A stretch of 20,525 nt of DNA from JBFJKD01 sp041601945. GTDB taxonomy: Bacteria; Pseudomonadota; Gammaproteobacteria; Pseudomonadales; Porticoccaceae. The first letter of the stretch is position 1. Each line of letters begins with the position of its first letter. Position numbers and translations under genes: made by a program. The notes beneath the pieces were generated by a model. The model was not told the DNA's origin, made no database searches, and saw only the letters and a list, made by a program, of their open reading frames with translations. The stretch spans positions 1 through 20,525 of the forward strand of contig JBFIHG010000041.1 in NCBI GenBank assembly GCA_041601945.1, read 5' to 3'. Shown here in pieces: positions 1 to 8,592 of the stretch.

Positions 1-712
1 CGATCTGTTGCACATCGACGTTCTTGATTCCGGCACCCGCAGCCCACAACCGCCAGCGACTCTCGTCTTGCGGATTGATTAACACCAGGGTGTCCGTTAC
101 CTGGCCCGCGGATAGCGCAGCCAATGCCATCTCGCGGTTGATGTTATCCACGGCACAGCTTTTGCCCTGTGGGTTTTTTGTGAGCACCATCTCACCCCGT
201 GTCATTACCGTGACGGCGTCACTGGTGACGGGCAACAACCAGCTATCCGGAACAACCGCCGTCGGGCTTAGTTGAACTGTGCGTAATCGTTCGAGCAAAC
301 TGACGACAATGCGACGCTCAACAGCAGCGCACTGCACCGCTCCATTCGCGCCTGCATCGAGCAGCGCAAAATGCAGGTTTTCCACCGCAACTGCCAATTC
401 ATCTTCGACCAGATAGGGTAACGCGGGTAGCAATTGCCTTTTTTTTCCCGGCGGCAATACCACCGTCAGTGCGACGACAAGCTGTGCCGGAATCACCACG
501 ACGAGCTCTTCGCCCACATTTCGTTCGGGTGTTCCAGCGGGTTCATCGCCACTTCCGACAGGGTCGCCACTCTCGTCGGCGGCAGTCGCGGTGACGTTTA
601 TCTCCCCCCCGTCGACAACTGCGCCATCCGGCGTCACACGCTGCCAGCTCAATACACCACCGACACCTTGTAGCCATTGCGCGTCGGGATAGAGCGCTAA
701 TATTCCGCTCAT
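1..712 (-). CDS. gspL: Type II secretion inner-membrane platform protein GspL (N-terminal part, cut by window edge)
   Basis: The minus-strand frame is open from an ATG at 712-710 to the left edge, giving 237 residues with no stop. GspL is a bitopic inner-membrane protein whose cytoplasmic domain recruits the ATPase GspE to the GspF/GspM platform. Only that cytoplasmic part is present; the transmembrane helix and periplasmic ferredoxin-like domain would lie beyond position 1. Residues about 95-107 carry the family-like stretch LPALPYLVEDELA, followed by NLHFALLD, which matches the usual GspL pattern of a proline/leucine turn, an acidic pair and a conserved His. The ATG overlaps the gspK stop (ATGA), so translation is probably coupled. 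Residues about 44-68 are acidic and Gly/Pro-rich, probably a loop. The call rests on sequence pattern plus its place after gspK. Confidence 0.88.
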   Translation of the reverse strand, partial: MSGILALYPDAQWLQGVGGVLSWQRVTPDGAVVDGGEINVTATAADESGDPVGSGDEPAGTPERNVGEELVVVIPAQLVVALTVVLPPGKKRQLLPALPYLVEDELAVAVENLHFALLDAGANGAVQCAAVERRIVVSLLERLRTVQLSPTAVVPDSWLLPVTSDAVTVMTRGEMVLTKNPQGKSCAVDNINREMALAALSAGQVTDTLVLINPQDESRWRLWAAGAGIKNVDVQQI

Positions 713-1704
713 GGTCGATCGTCCTGCGCGCTAACGTTTACGCTACGCGGCGTCGATTCCCAAAACGGTATCCGCGCCCGCGCCAGGGTCGTGATATGTC
801 CGCTGTTGGTTTCCCTCGACATCAATGTCCGCCACTCCTGTTCCCGGCCCGCGAAGGTCACCGCCACCGACACCTCATAATAACTGCTCGCCACGGCCAA
901 CGGTACCGGCGACGGCGGCACACCCGCAGTGACCGCGTCCTGCAAAAAGGCATCGAGGGATTTAAATCCGCCGTCCAGCACACTGCGCGCCAGCACCACC
1001 TGACTGCCATCCACACCGGGCATCGCGGCGCTTAACAGACTAGCGGATGCCGTATTGATATTAACCGCCGTGGCGACCGGCAGTGCGGTGACATAGGGCT
1101 GCAACAAGTTAAATACTTCCGCCGTCACCCCCGTTACCGCGCGCAGCTCGGCGATATCCTGCAACGGTCGATCCGCAGTGCGATACCCGCTATCGCCAGC
1201 GAGATAACCCTGATCTTCCGTGTTGTAACCGCGCGGCACCTGGTCGGCATCAATCCAGTCGACAATCGCCAACGCGACTTCCGGCGCTATGCTCAGGGAA
1301 GCCAATAAACGCTGCAATACTGCAAGCTGCTCGTCAACCATTTGGCCCGCCGCGTTAATCAGATTATTAATATTAAATTTCTCCTGAGCATCAGTGATCC
1401 GCAGAAAAATTTCCCCTTCGTCCGGCTGATACGGGGCGCGGGCCAGCGCCCACTCTTCGCTCAACGCATCGGCAAATTCACCGGATGTACTGTCGTCCTG
1501 CCAATCCAGAAACAGTATTTGCCGCGCCAACAGCTCACCGCCCTGAACGTAAGCAAACGCCTGGCTGTCGTGCAGTAGGGCACCGGTGCGCCGTGTGGCA
1601 CTGAAACCCTCCGCCGTCATACCGTTAACCAGTACTGCGACCACCGCGAAAATCAGCAGCATGGTGATCAACGCCATGCCCCGTTGACGCTTAACCATCT
1701 GCAT
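709..1704 (-). CDS. gspK: Type II secretion minor pseudopilin GspK
   Basis: 331 residues from the ATG at 1704, which has AGGGTGAG just upstream; a GTG one codon earlier and an ATG at 1698 are alternatives. GspK forms the tip of the periplasmic pseudopilus with GspI and GspJ. The start is a type IV prepilin leader, KRQRG cleaved before MALITML, followed by a hydrophobic helix. Position +5 of the mature protein is Thr rather than Glu, as is usual for GspK and unlike the other pseudopilins. The length (over 300) and the large inserted domain, with motifs such as KFNINNLIN, IVDWIDAD and NINTASASLLSA, fit GspK. It overlaps gspJ by 14 bp upstream and gspL by 3 bp downstream. Confidence 0.95.
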   Translation of the reverse strand: MQMVKRQRGMALITMLLIFAVVAVLVNGMTAEGFSATRRTGALLHDSQAFAYVQGGELLARQILFLDWQDDSTSGEFADALSEEWALARAPYQPDEGEIFLRITDAQEKFNINNLINAAGQMVDEQLAVLQRLLASLSIAPEVALAIVDWIDADQVPRGYNTEDQGYLAGDSGYRTADRPLQDIAELRAVTGVTAEVFNLLQPYVTALPVATAVNINTASASLLSAAMPGVDGSQVVLARSVLDGGFKSLDAFLQDAVTAGVPPSPVPLAVASSYYEVSVAVTFAGREQEWRTLMSRETNSGHITTLARARIPFWESTPRSVNVSAQDDRP

Positions 1705-2389
1705 CACTCACCCTGGTTTGGCGATCACGTAGTTTCACCAAACGCCGAATTTCCCCAAACCGTTGCGACGACAGGGTAACTTCCACCGCCAATGGTAGCG
1801 CTTGCGCAGCGCCTGCCCCGCTCGCAGCCCCGGGGGCCAGTGGCGGCCATGCGCCGTGCCACTCCCCTTCATCCCCGAGGTAGCGAAAATTAAGCTCGCG
1901 CAGTGACACCAGGTTGCGCGTTAACGGTAACGTGTCCTGAGCGCGGTCGAGCACGATCCAGAAATGACGCTGCAACATCAGTTCGGTGGATAGTTTTTGC
2001 AGGCTAGCCGCGGGATTAGCACCCAGCCCAGTATTCTCGCTACCCAGACCGTAACTCACACGCTGCACGCTGCCACGCCGATGGCCCAGGGGGTTAGACC
2101 AGCCGCCGTAGCTGAATACCAGGGTTTGCGCGGTACCGATAAACGCTTCTTCCCGATCCCCGTATTCTGCGCGCACGCCGCGCTCCACCACCTGACTCAA
2201 TTCATCGTGCAGGGAGCGCACCGCGAAAGTCAGTTGCGCCACTGCCTGTTGCCGCTCACGCAACCGCTCGTGAGCAGTAATTGCCCCGCTCAACACGCGG
2301 TATGCGCCTATCCCCAGCACCGCGAATATGGACAGTGCCACCAGCACCTCCAACAGCGTGAACCCGCTCTGCTCCCGCCGGCACCTCAT
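1691..2389 (-). CDS. gspJ: Type II secretion minor pseudopilin GspJ
   Basis: 232 residues from the ATG at 2389-2387, which overlaps the gspI TGA by one base (TGATG); an in-frame TTG lies one codon upstream. The prepilin leader is short and basic (MRCRREQSG), with processing expected before FTLLEVLVAL. Glu is at mature position 5, and an N-terminal hydrophobic helix follows. GspJ joins GspI and GspK at the pseudopilus tip. Family-like features include HDELSQVVERGVR after the helix, a central VFSYGG segment, and a C-terminal beta-rich part ending RFGEIRRLVKLRD. An alanine/glycine-rich loop (PPLAPGAASGAGAAQA) sits before the last strands. Order and length agree with standard gsp operons. Confidence 0.94.
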   Translation of the reverse strand: MRCRREQSGFTLLEVLVALSIFAVLGIGAYRVLSGAITAHERLRERQQAVAQLTFAVRSLHDELSQVVERGVRAEYGDREEAFIGTAQTLVFSYGGWSNPLGHRRGSVQRVSYGLGSENTGLGANPAASLQKLSTELMLQRHFWIVLDRAQDTLPLTRNLVSLRELNFRYLGDEGEWHGAWPPLAPGAASGAGAAQALPLAVEVTLSSQRFGEIRRLVKLRDRQTRVSDADG

Positions 2390-2784
2390 CAATTCAGTCC
2401 AACAAAGCCGATCAGGTGATCGACTGGACCGGTTGCGCCTTGGTCAACGTGCACGGCAATTGCAATGCGTCGAAAATCAGGGCGCGCGGTATCGGCGACG
2501 GTGCTGACCACCCGCCACGATCGATCGCCCAATTCCACATTCTCGGTGCTGGTGCCCGAAGCGGGCCAGGGTGTCTGCAGCTGCAACTCCGCCAACTTAT
2601 TCTCAGCCACCCAACGCGCAACCGTTCGTATCTCCAACTGCTGCTGTTGATGCAGCGCGCGCTGCGACTGCGCCAGTAACACCGCAGCACACACCGCAAA
2701 AATAGCCAGCGCCACCAGCGTTTCCAGCAGCGTGAAACCGGCACTGCACCCCGGTTTACTGTTGCAGCCAGCGCAATTCCCCAT
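2389..2784 (-). CDS. gspI: Type II secretion minor pseudopilin GspI
   Basis: 131 residues if translation starts at the ATG at 2784-2782, which has GGCGGAGG close upstream. An ATG at 2811 would add nine residues and enlarge the overlap with gspH to 56 bp; I prefer 2784, but the choice is not certain. GspI nucleates the pseudopilus tip. The leader (MGNCAGCNSKPGCSAG) is unusually cysteine-rich, with three Cys before the predicted G/F processing site. FTLLETLVALAIFAV follows, with Glu at mature position 5. The body has the GspI-type segment WVAENKLAELQLQ and a strand around DRSWRVVSTV. The leader is encoded inside the 3' end of gspH, in another frame. Confidence 0.93.
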   Translation of the reverse strand: MGNCAGCNSKPGCSAGFTLLETLVALAIFAVCAAVLLAQSQRALHQQQQLEIRTVARWVAENKLAELQLQTPWPASGTSTENVELGDRSWRVVSTVADTARPDFRRIAIAVHVDQGATGPVDHLIGFVGLN

Positions 2785-3289
2785 AGCCTCCGCCCAACAT
2801 GGTAATGGCAATCTCTGCCCGATCCGTGACAGTCAATGTCAACTCAAAGTCGGTTACTTCACCGCTGGATAAAAATAAAATAGTCGGCACAGGCGTAGCT
2901 TTACCATCGCCCCGTAATGGGCTGTCCTGCTCACCCTCCACTTGCACCTGCATCCTCAAATACTCGGGTAATTTCACCATGGCGGGAACATCCGCCACGG
3001 TGGCTGTGTCCCAACGTCCCGCGCGGCTCGACCACTCCAGCAGACGGTAACCGTCCTCGTCGACCACCAGCCCCAACTCAACGCGCTGTTGCAACGCTTC
3101 GTCCGCACACCAGCGCAACAAGGTAAACAGGCGGTCGGCCTGGTCGTGTAATTCCCCCACACGACGATCACCGGTGCTGAGTAATACCGCGCCGGCCATC
3201 ACGCCAATAATCACCAACACCACCAGCAATTCCAGCAGCGTAAAGCCGTGCTGGTGCCGAGTGCCTGGCAGGCCGTTTATAACTCCCAA
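2756..3289 (-). CDS. gspH: Type II secretion minor pseudopilin GspH (TTG start)
   Basis: 177 residues. The only usual start codon between the in-frame stop at 3316-3314 and the prepilin motif is a TTG at 3289-3287, with GCGGA upstream, so a TTG start inside the gspG 3' end is likely. The prepilin site is RHQHG before FTLLELLVVLVIIGV, with Glu at mature position 5. GspH caps the major pseudopilus below the I/J/K tip. The body shows the GspH pattern: an amphipathic helix (LHDQADRLFTLLRWCADEA), a strand with LGLVVDEDGYRLLEW, and a late ILFLSSGEVTDFELTLT segment typical of the GspH/FimT fold. It overlaps gspG by 13 bp and gspI by 29 bp. Rare start plus overlap suggests translational coupling. Confidence 0.93.
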   Translation of the reverse strand: MGVINGLPGTRHQHGFTLLELLVVLVIIGVMAGAVLLSTGDRRVGELHDQADRLFTLLRWCADEALQQRVELGLVVDEDGYRLLEWSSRAGRWDTATVADVPAMVKLPEYLRMQVQVEGEQDSPLRGDGKATPVPTILFLSSGEVTDFELTLTVTDRAEIAITMLGGGYGELRWLQQ

Positions 3290-3729
3290 TTGTTGAGGTC
3301 CGCCGCTTCTTTTTCACCCCCTGGCCGGCCGTCAGACCCGAGAGAAAACAGATCGTATTTGCCATTGCGCCCGGGGCTGATGTACTGGTAATCGTTACCC
3401 CAGGGATCTTTGGGTAATTTTTTCAGATACCCATCCGGATTCCAGTTTTTGGCTTCGGGAAAACCGCCCGGTTGTGTCACCAGGGCCTGTAAACCCTGAT
3501 CGGTACTGGGGTAATTAAAGTTGTCGAGCTTGTATAAATCGAGCGCGTTGGCGACGGCGCGCATATCGCTCTTCGCGGCGGTAACCCGTGCTTCGCCGGT
3601 ACGACCGATAATATTCGGTATCACCAATGCGCCCAGCACCCCGAGAATAACAATCACCACCATAATCTCAATTAGTGTAAAACCTCTGGCGCGTCGGCAT
3701 GTACCCGGCGCGGAACTAACACTATTCAT
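3277..3729 (-). CDS. gspG: Type II secretion major pseudopilin GspG
   Basis: 150 residues; ATG at 3729 with AAGGAG nine bases upstream, the strongest ribosome site in the operon, as suits the most abundant subunit. GspG polymerises into the periplasmic pseudopilus. Processing is expected after RRARG16 before FTLIEIMVVIVILGVLGALV, with Glu at mature position 5. The diagnostic GspG features follow: NIIGRTGEARVTAAKSD, LDLYKLDNFNYPSTDQGL, PKDPWGNDYQY and a C-terminal SLGSDGRPGGE loop. That loop is where characterised homologues bind calcium. Length and motifs are fully normal. A 69-bp gap separates it from gspF, while every pseudopilin gene downstream overlaps its neighbour. Confidence 0.98.
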   Translation of the reverse strand: MNSVSSAPGTCRRARGFTLIEIMVVIVILGVLGALVIPNIIGRTGEARVTAAKSDMRAVANALDLYKLDNFNYPSTDQGLQALVTQPGGFPEAKNWNPDGYLKKLPKDPWGNDYQYISPGRNGKYDLFSLGSDGRPGGEKEAADLNNWEL

Positions 3730-3798
3730 TGTTCGTTTACTCCTTTTTTCAAACGCACATTCTTGCTTAGCAAGGTCGAATTCGGTGCCGCTGGCCGG

Positions 3799-5010
3799 CT
3801 ACACGACCAGCTGATTCAAACTCAGTATGGGTAGCAGGATGGCCAACACAATCAACATCACCACCGCACCCATAGCCAATAACATCAAGGGTTCAAACAA
3901 GGCTACCAGGGTTGCCACCAACACCTGCAAATCCCGTTGTTGCTGGTGGGCAGTGCGCGCCAGCATGGCATCCAGTTCACCGCTGGCTTCGCCACTGGCA
4001 ATCATGTGTAGCATGATCGGCGGGAAACAGCCGGTCGCGGCCAGGGCATCGTACAACGTGGCGCCTTCGCTGACCTGACGTCGCGCCACGCCCACCTGTT
4101 CGCGAATGTAGTCGTTACCCACCACATCGCCGGCAATATGCATCGCATCCACCAGCGGGACGCTGCTCTGGGTCAGAATGCTGAGGGTATTGATATAGCG
4201 CGCGGCATTAACACCGCGACTCAATCTGCGCACTAGGGGCCAACGTAAATAACGTTTGTGCAAAGCTCGGCGCCAATCGGGGTTGCGCATTGCGAAGCGA
4301 AATCCTGCGACCAGCGCGATTGCCGCCAGGGCCACCAACCAGCCCCATGCCACCACAAAATCGCTGAGCGCTACCAGCCCGCGCGTCAGGGGTGGGAGTG
4401 GCTGGCCGGTACCGGTAAACACCTTGATGACATCGGGCACCACGTACACCATCAATCCGGTCACAATCGCGAAGGACAGTACCACCAGTACCACCGGATA
4501 AATCAGTGCGAGCTGAACTTTTTGTCGAAACTCGTGGCTTTGTTCGATGTAATCCGCAAGCTGACTCAGTACGCGATCCAGATACCCGGACTGCTCACCC
4601 GCGGCAATCGTGGCGCGGAACAGGCGGTCAAATGTCCGGGGGAAATCTGCCAGTGCATGGGCGAGGCTGTAGCCTTCCCGTACCCGCGCCCGCAGCGTCG
4701 TGACAATGCGCCGCGCGCGCGCTGACTCGCTCTGCTCTGCTACCGCTCCCAGCACTTCGGTCAGTGGCATACCGGCCTGTACTAACGCCGCCAACTGCCG
4801 TGTCATCAGTGCCAATTGACGAATGCCGAGATGCTGGCCAAATAGCGGACGATGCAACGCCTTGAGCTTTTCGTCCGCCAACTCCACCGCCAGAGGTGTC
4901 AGCGCCCGCTCGCGTAATTGCTGGCGAATATGCCGCGCGCTGTCCCCTTCCAGCGCGCCCTTGCGCTGTTTCCCCTGGGCATCGATGGCTATGTAGTCAA
5001 AGGCGGGCAT
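3799..5010 (-). CDS. gspF: Type II secretion inner-membrane platform protein GspF
   Basis: 403 residues, the normal GspF length; ATG at 5010. GspF is the polytopic inner-membrane core of the assembly platform, working with the GspE ATPase. It starts with the conserved MPAFDYIAIDAQGKQRKGALEGDSA. Two cytoplasmic T2SSF domains follow: the first includes LALMTRQLAALVQAGMPL and the second INTLSILTQSSVPLVDAM. Three hydrophobic segments are visible: a double-length stretch starting LALIYPVVLVVLSFAIVTG, a second around GWLVALAAIALVAGF, and one at the C-terminus (LLAMGAVVMLIVLAILLPI). It is separated from gspE by 46 bp and from gspG by 69 bp. Nothing looks damaged. Confidence 0.97.
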   Translation of the reverse strand: MPAFDYIAIDAQGKQRKGALEGDSARHIRQQLRERALTPLAVELADEKLKALHRPLFGQHLGIRQLALMTRQLAALVQAGMPLTEVLGAVAEQSESARARRIVTTLRARVREGYSLAHALADFPRTFDRLFRATIAAGEQSGYLDRVLSQLADYIEQSHEFRQKVQLALIYPVVLVVLSFAIVTGLMVYVVPDVIKVFTGTGQPLPPLTRGLVALSDFVVAWGWLVALAAIALVAGFRFAMRNPDWRRALHKRYLRWPLVRRLSRGVNAARYINTLSILTQSSVPLVDAMHIAGDVVGNDYIREQVGVARRQVSEGATLYDALAATGCFPPIMLHMIASGEASGELDAMLARTAHQQQRDLQVLVATLVALFEPLMLLAMGAVVMLIVLAILLPILSLNQLVV

Positions 5011-5056
5011 AGTCGATTCCGGTTATGGCTCCTGCAAGTGCGTCTACCAGTTCAGG

Positions 5057-6556
5057 TTACTCGTCCTGGGTCACCCGTAAAACTTCTTCAAGGGCGGTGA
5101 CGCCGGCCAATACCTTACGACAACCGTCAGCGCGTATGGACGGTCCGAGGGTGCGGGCGTAGTTGACCAGCGCCGCCTCCGACATCTGATCGTGGATCAT
5201 TTCCCGCAACCGCGCATCCACCACCACCAGCTCGTAAATACCGGTGCGCCCGCTGTAACCCTGGTAGTGACAGGCGTCACAGCCATCGGCACAGGCGCGA
5301 AACAGCTGCACCGGCGGCGTTGTGGGGATACCCAGCAGCGTGCATTCCGCACCGTCCGGGGTATAAGCCTCGCGGCATTCGGGGCACAGTACACGCACCA
5401 GCCGTTGCGCCAGCACCCCCACCAGACTGGAGGCAAGCAGAAATGGCTCTACGCCCATATCGATCAAGCGCGTCACCGCACCCACGGCGGTATTAGTGTG
5501 CAATGTCGACAACACCAGGTGTCCGGTCAGACTGGCCTGCACCGCGATCTGCATGGTCTCCAGATCGCGAATTTCCCCCACCATCACCACATCGGGGTCC
5601 TGACGCAAAATGGCTCGCAAACCGCGCGCAAAGGTCATGCCCGCCTTAACATTGACTTGAGTCTGGCTGACGCCTTCAAGATGGTATTCAACCGGATCTT
5701 CGACGGTCAGAATATTCATTTTGCGATCGTTGATACGACCCAGGCCCGCGTACAACGTCGTGGTCTTGCCCGACCCGGTCGGTCCGGTGACCAGAAAAAT
5801 ACCGTGGGACAATCGCAGCAACCGGTCGCAGTGCTGTAAATCCTGCGCCGCCATACCCAGCGCCGCGAGATCCATACGCCCCGCCTGCTTGTCCAGCAGG
5901 CGTAACACCACCCGCTCGCCGTAGGAAGTCGGCATGGTGGAGACCCGCACGTCCACGTCGCGCCCCCCCAGACGCAGGGAGATACGCCCATCCTGAGGTA
6001 TTCTTTTCTCGGCGATATCGAGTCGTGCCATCACCTTCAATCGGGACACCAGCAACGGTGCCAACGCGCGTCGCGGCTCGACCACATCGCGCAACACGCC
6101 GTCGGTGCGAAAACGAATAGCCAGTCGCGTTTCGTAAATTTCCACATGAATATCCGAGGCCTGTTGCTTGATCGCCTCGGCAAGAATTGCGTTAATCAGC
6201 CGGATTATCGGCGCGTCTTCCTGTTGCTCCAACAGGTCCTCGGTCTCCGGCACCGCGGCAGCCAGTCGCTCCAGGTTAAGGTCCTCGCCGATATCGGCCA
6301 CCATGGCCATGGCCGTGTCGCTGTGCTGTTCGTAGGTGCTGCCGATATGCCGCTGAAACGTATCTTCGTCGGTCACTTCCAGTGCCACCGGCATGCCGGC
6401 AAAACGCCTGATTTCCGTCATGACCGCTAGCGTTGGCAGCCGCTTGCACAGCACGCGGCGCGGCTGTTGGCCATCGTTAAGCAGCACCACGCCGTGGCGC
6501 TTGGCAAAGCCAAATGGCAATTGTGGCTGGGTATGTAGCGCCGCGTCGCGGTTCAC
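5057..6556 (-). CDS. gspE: Type II secretion ATPase GspE
   Basis: 499 residues with a GTG start whose codon overlaps the gspD TGA (GTGA). GspE is the cytoplasmic hexameric ATPase that drives pseudopilus assembly and docks on GspL. Visible motifs are Walker A GPTGSGKT (258-265), the Asp box around NILTVEDPVEYHLEG (281-295), Walker B with DPDVVMVGEIRD (320-331), the His box HLVLSTLHTN (346-355) and a tetracysteine zinc site (C391, C394, C426, C429). The zinc site separates GspE from pilus-retraction ATPases. The N-terminal domain (about 1-110) carries the GspL-binding region. All catalytic elements are intact. Confidence 0.98.
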   Translation of the reverse strand: MNRDAALHTQPQLPFGFAKRHGVVLLNDGQQPRRVLCKRLPTLAVMTEIRRFAGMPVALEVTDEDTFQRHIGSTYEQHSDTAMAMVADIGEDLNLERLAAAVPETEDLLEQQEDAPIIRLINAILAEAIKQQASDIHVEIYETRLAIRFRTDGVLRDVVEPRRALAPLLVSRLKVMARLDIAEKRIPQDGRISLRLGGRDVDVRVSTMPTSYGERVVLRLLDKQAGRMDLAALGMAAQDLQHCDRLLRLSHGIFLVTGPTGSGKTTTLYAGLGRINDRKMNILTVEDPVEYHLEGVSQTQVNVKAGMTFARGLRAILRQDPDVVMVGEIRDLETMQIAVQASLTGHLVLSTLHTNTAVGAVTRLIDMGVEPFLLASSLVGVLAQRLVRVLCPECREAYTPDGAECTLLGIPTTPPVQLFRACADGCDACHYQGYSGRTGIYELVVVDARLREMIHDQMSEAALVNYARTLGPSIRADGCRKVLAGVTALEEVLRVTQDE

Positions 6557-8559
6557 GGCAGCTGCTCGACCCCGGAGTCGGGCGCGCGCGACGCATCGGG
6601 AACTGGCACAGCCTGTGGTGAGTTTTTCACCGCGGACTCAGCATCACTCGGTGTTACCGCGGTCGGCGGAGGCGCATCGACCCAGTCGGGTAGCAGCGGT
6701 AAAGGGCCTGGCACGTAAAAGGTTTCAACACGACCGCCAAACTGTTTCTGGTTGTCACGTATCTGCTCATAGCGGGCGCGGGTGGCGTCGTTACTACTGC
6801 GGTTATCGCGCAAAATTACCGGGTGGATAAACACCATCAGGTTTTTCTTGACCACAGTGTTCGACGTACTTCTAAACACCCGCCCGATGATCGGAATATC
6901 GCCCAGCAGTGGCACCTTGGATTCGGACTCAGAAACCTCATCGCGAATCAGACCGCCCAGCACCAGCACCTGATCGTTGTCGATTAACACTCGAGTTTTT
7001 ATTTCCCGTTTGTTGGTGATGATATCCGCAGTTTGCACGGTGCTTTGCGCAATGCTTTCCACTTTCTGTTCAATGTCCAGCGTGACTGAATTATTGGTAT
7101 TGATGCGTGGCTTTATTTTCAGCGACACGCCGATGTCCTGGCGCTGAATGGTCTGGAACGGGTCGTTGTCCCCCTCGCGTTTTTGTGATCCAGTAATAAA
7201 CGGCACACTGGACCCTACGAGAATCTGCGCCTCCTCATTGTCCAGTGCAAGAATAGTCGGCGTGGACAGAATATTGGCATTGGCTTCACCTTCCAGGGCC
7301 TGAATAATGGCGCGCAACGTGCCACCGCGAAAATAACCGAGGGACAGGCCGCTGCCCAGCGTCACCGTACTGGTGGAACTGTCGAACGACAGGGGTGACA
7401 CCGTGGGTGGGAACGCTGAAAAACCGGCGAATACCGACTCTTGATTCGGGGTCAAATTGGATTGCCACTGCACCCCGAGGTCATTGGCAAGATCTTCGTT
7501 GACTTCAACAATCAGCGCTTCCACCAGCACCTGCGCGCGGCGCACATCGAGTTTGCCGATCACTCCACGCATCGCATTTTGCAGCGACGGCGGCGCGGTA
7601 ATAATCAGGGCGTTCAGGGATTCATTAGCGCGAATATTGACGTCCACATCGGCGAGGCGCTGATCCTTTTCGCCTTTTTGAACGCTGCCGCTAACGCTCT
7701 CCAGGATCGGCACCAGATCTTCCGCCTTGGCATACTGCAAATAAATTACCTGGGTATTGCCGTCGCCACTCAGGGGTTGATCGAGGCGCTGCACCAGAGC
7801 TTTGATCTGCTGGCGGGTCACCGGATCTCCGGTCAGGAGCAGACTGTTGGAGCGTTCGTCCACAGCAATGGTCAGACCCTTCACCTCCGTGCCCTGACTT
7901 TGCTGCCCACCACCTGGCAGTAGTTTGCTAACCACGTCCGCTACCTGACGAGCGCTGGCAAATTGCAGCGGTAGTAATTCGATATCAATAGAGCCCACCT
8001 GATCGAGCCGATTCACGATGCGCGCAATCTGGTCGATTTTTCCGGCGCTAGCGGCAATCAAAATCGCATTGGTAGGTGGATAGGCCGCGAGATGGGCAAA
8101 CTGCGGCACCATCGGGCGCACCAGATTAACCACCTCCACCGCCGAAATATTTTTGACCTTGACGATGCGCACCACCATATCTTCCTGCCCGGCATTACCG
8201 GTTTCGAGCAGTGGCACATCGTTTTCCTTGGCCTGCTGTGCCGGAATCACCTTGAGCGCATCGCCCGCTTCAATCACGCTGAAGCCGTGCACCTGCAGGA
8301 CCGACAAAAATACTTGATACGCCTCGTCGCGAGTCATCGGCTCGCCAGCCAGCACGGTCACCCGGCCCTTCACGTTGGGATGCACAATAATGGTTTTGTT
8401 GGTAACCTGGCCCGCCCAACGCACCAGGTCTTCGATTTCCGCGTCCTGTAGACTGAGGGTTACCTTTTCGGCCGCGTCGTTGGAGCCGTCAGCTGCCCAT
8501 AACGGTGCCTGCAACAGTAACAGTAGTATTGGTAACAGAGCTAACGTTCGCAACCGCAT
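6553..8559 (-). CDS. gspD: Type II secretion outer-membrane secretin GspD
   Basis: 668 residues; ATG at 8559 with AAGGACAG upstream. GspD forms the gated outer-membrane channel. A signal peptide (1-22, ending PLWA) is followed by an N0 domain (LSLQDAEIEDLVRWAG...), then N1-N3 repeats with typical EVVNLVRPMVPQ, RQVADVVSKLLPGG and EDLVPILESVSG helices. The secretin core includes VLVEALIVEVNEDLANDLGVQW and the late VPLLGDIPIIGRVFRS motif at 549-564. The last 50 or so residues (from about 615) are proline-rich (GPLPLLPDWVDAPPP...). They could hold the pilotin-binding S region or be a linker; no pilotin gene is in the window. It overlaps gspE by 4 bp. Confidence 0.98.
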   Translation of the reverse strand: MRLRTLALLPILLLLLQAPLWAADGSNDAAEKVTLSLQDAEIEDLVRWAGQVTNKTIIVHPNVKGRVTVLAGEPMTRDEAYQVFLSVLQVHGFSVIEAGDALKVIPAQQAKENDVPLLETGNAGQEDMVVRIVKVKNISAVEVVNLVRPMVPQFAHLAAYPPTNAILIAASAGKIDQIARIVNRLDQVGSIDIELLPLQFASARQVADVVSKLLPGGGQQSQGTEVKGLTIAVDERSNSLLLTGDPVTRQQIKALVQRLDQPLSGDGNTQVIYLQYAKAEDLVPILESVSGSVQKGEKDQRLADVDVNIRANESLNALIITAPPSLQNAMRGVIGKLDVRRAQVLVEALIVEVNEDLANDLGVQWQSNLTPNQESVFAGFSAFPPTVSPLSFDSSTSTVTLGSGLSLGYFRGGTLRAIIQALEGEANANILSTPTILALDNEEAQILVGSSVPFITGSQKREGDNDPFQTIQRQDIGVSLKIKPRINTNNSVTLDIEQKVESIAQSTVQTADIITNKREIKTRVLIDNDQVLVLGGLIRDEVSESESKVPLLGDIPIIGRVFRSTSNTVVKKNLMVFIHPVILRDNRSSNDATRARYEQIRDNQKQFGGRVETFYVPGPLPLLPDWVDAPPPTAVTPSDAESAVKNSPQAVPVPDASRAPDSGVEQLP

Positions 8560-8592
8560 AATCTGTCCTTGAATATTATTGTAAAATTCGCA

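Noticed and set aside
5192..5839. 215-residue plus-strand open frame opposite gspE
   Set aside because: It lies wholly antisense to a GspE with intact catalytic motifs, is His/Gln-rich as antisense frames in GC-rich genes often are, and shows no family motif or ribosome site.
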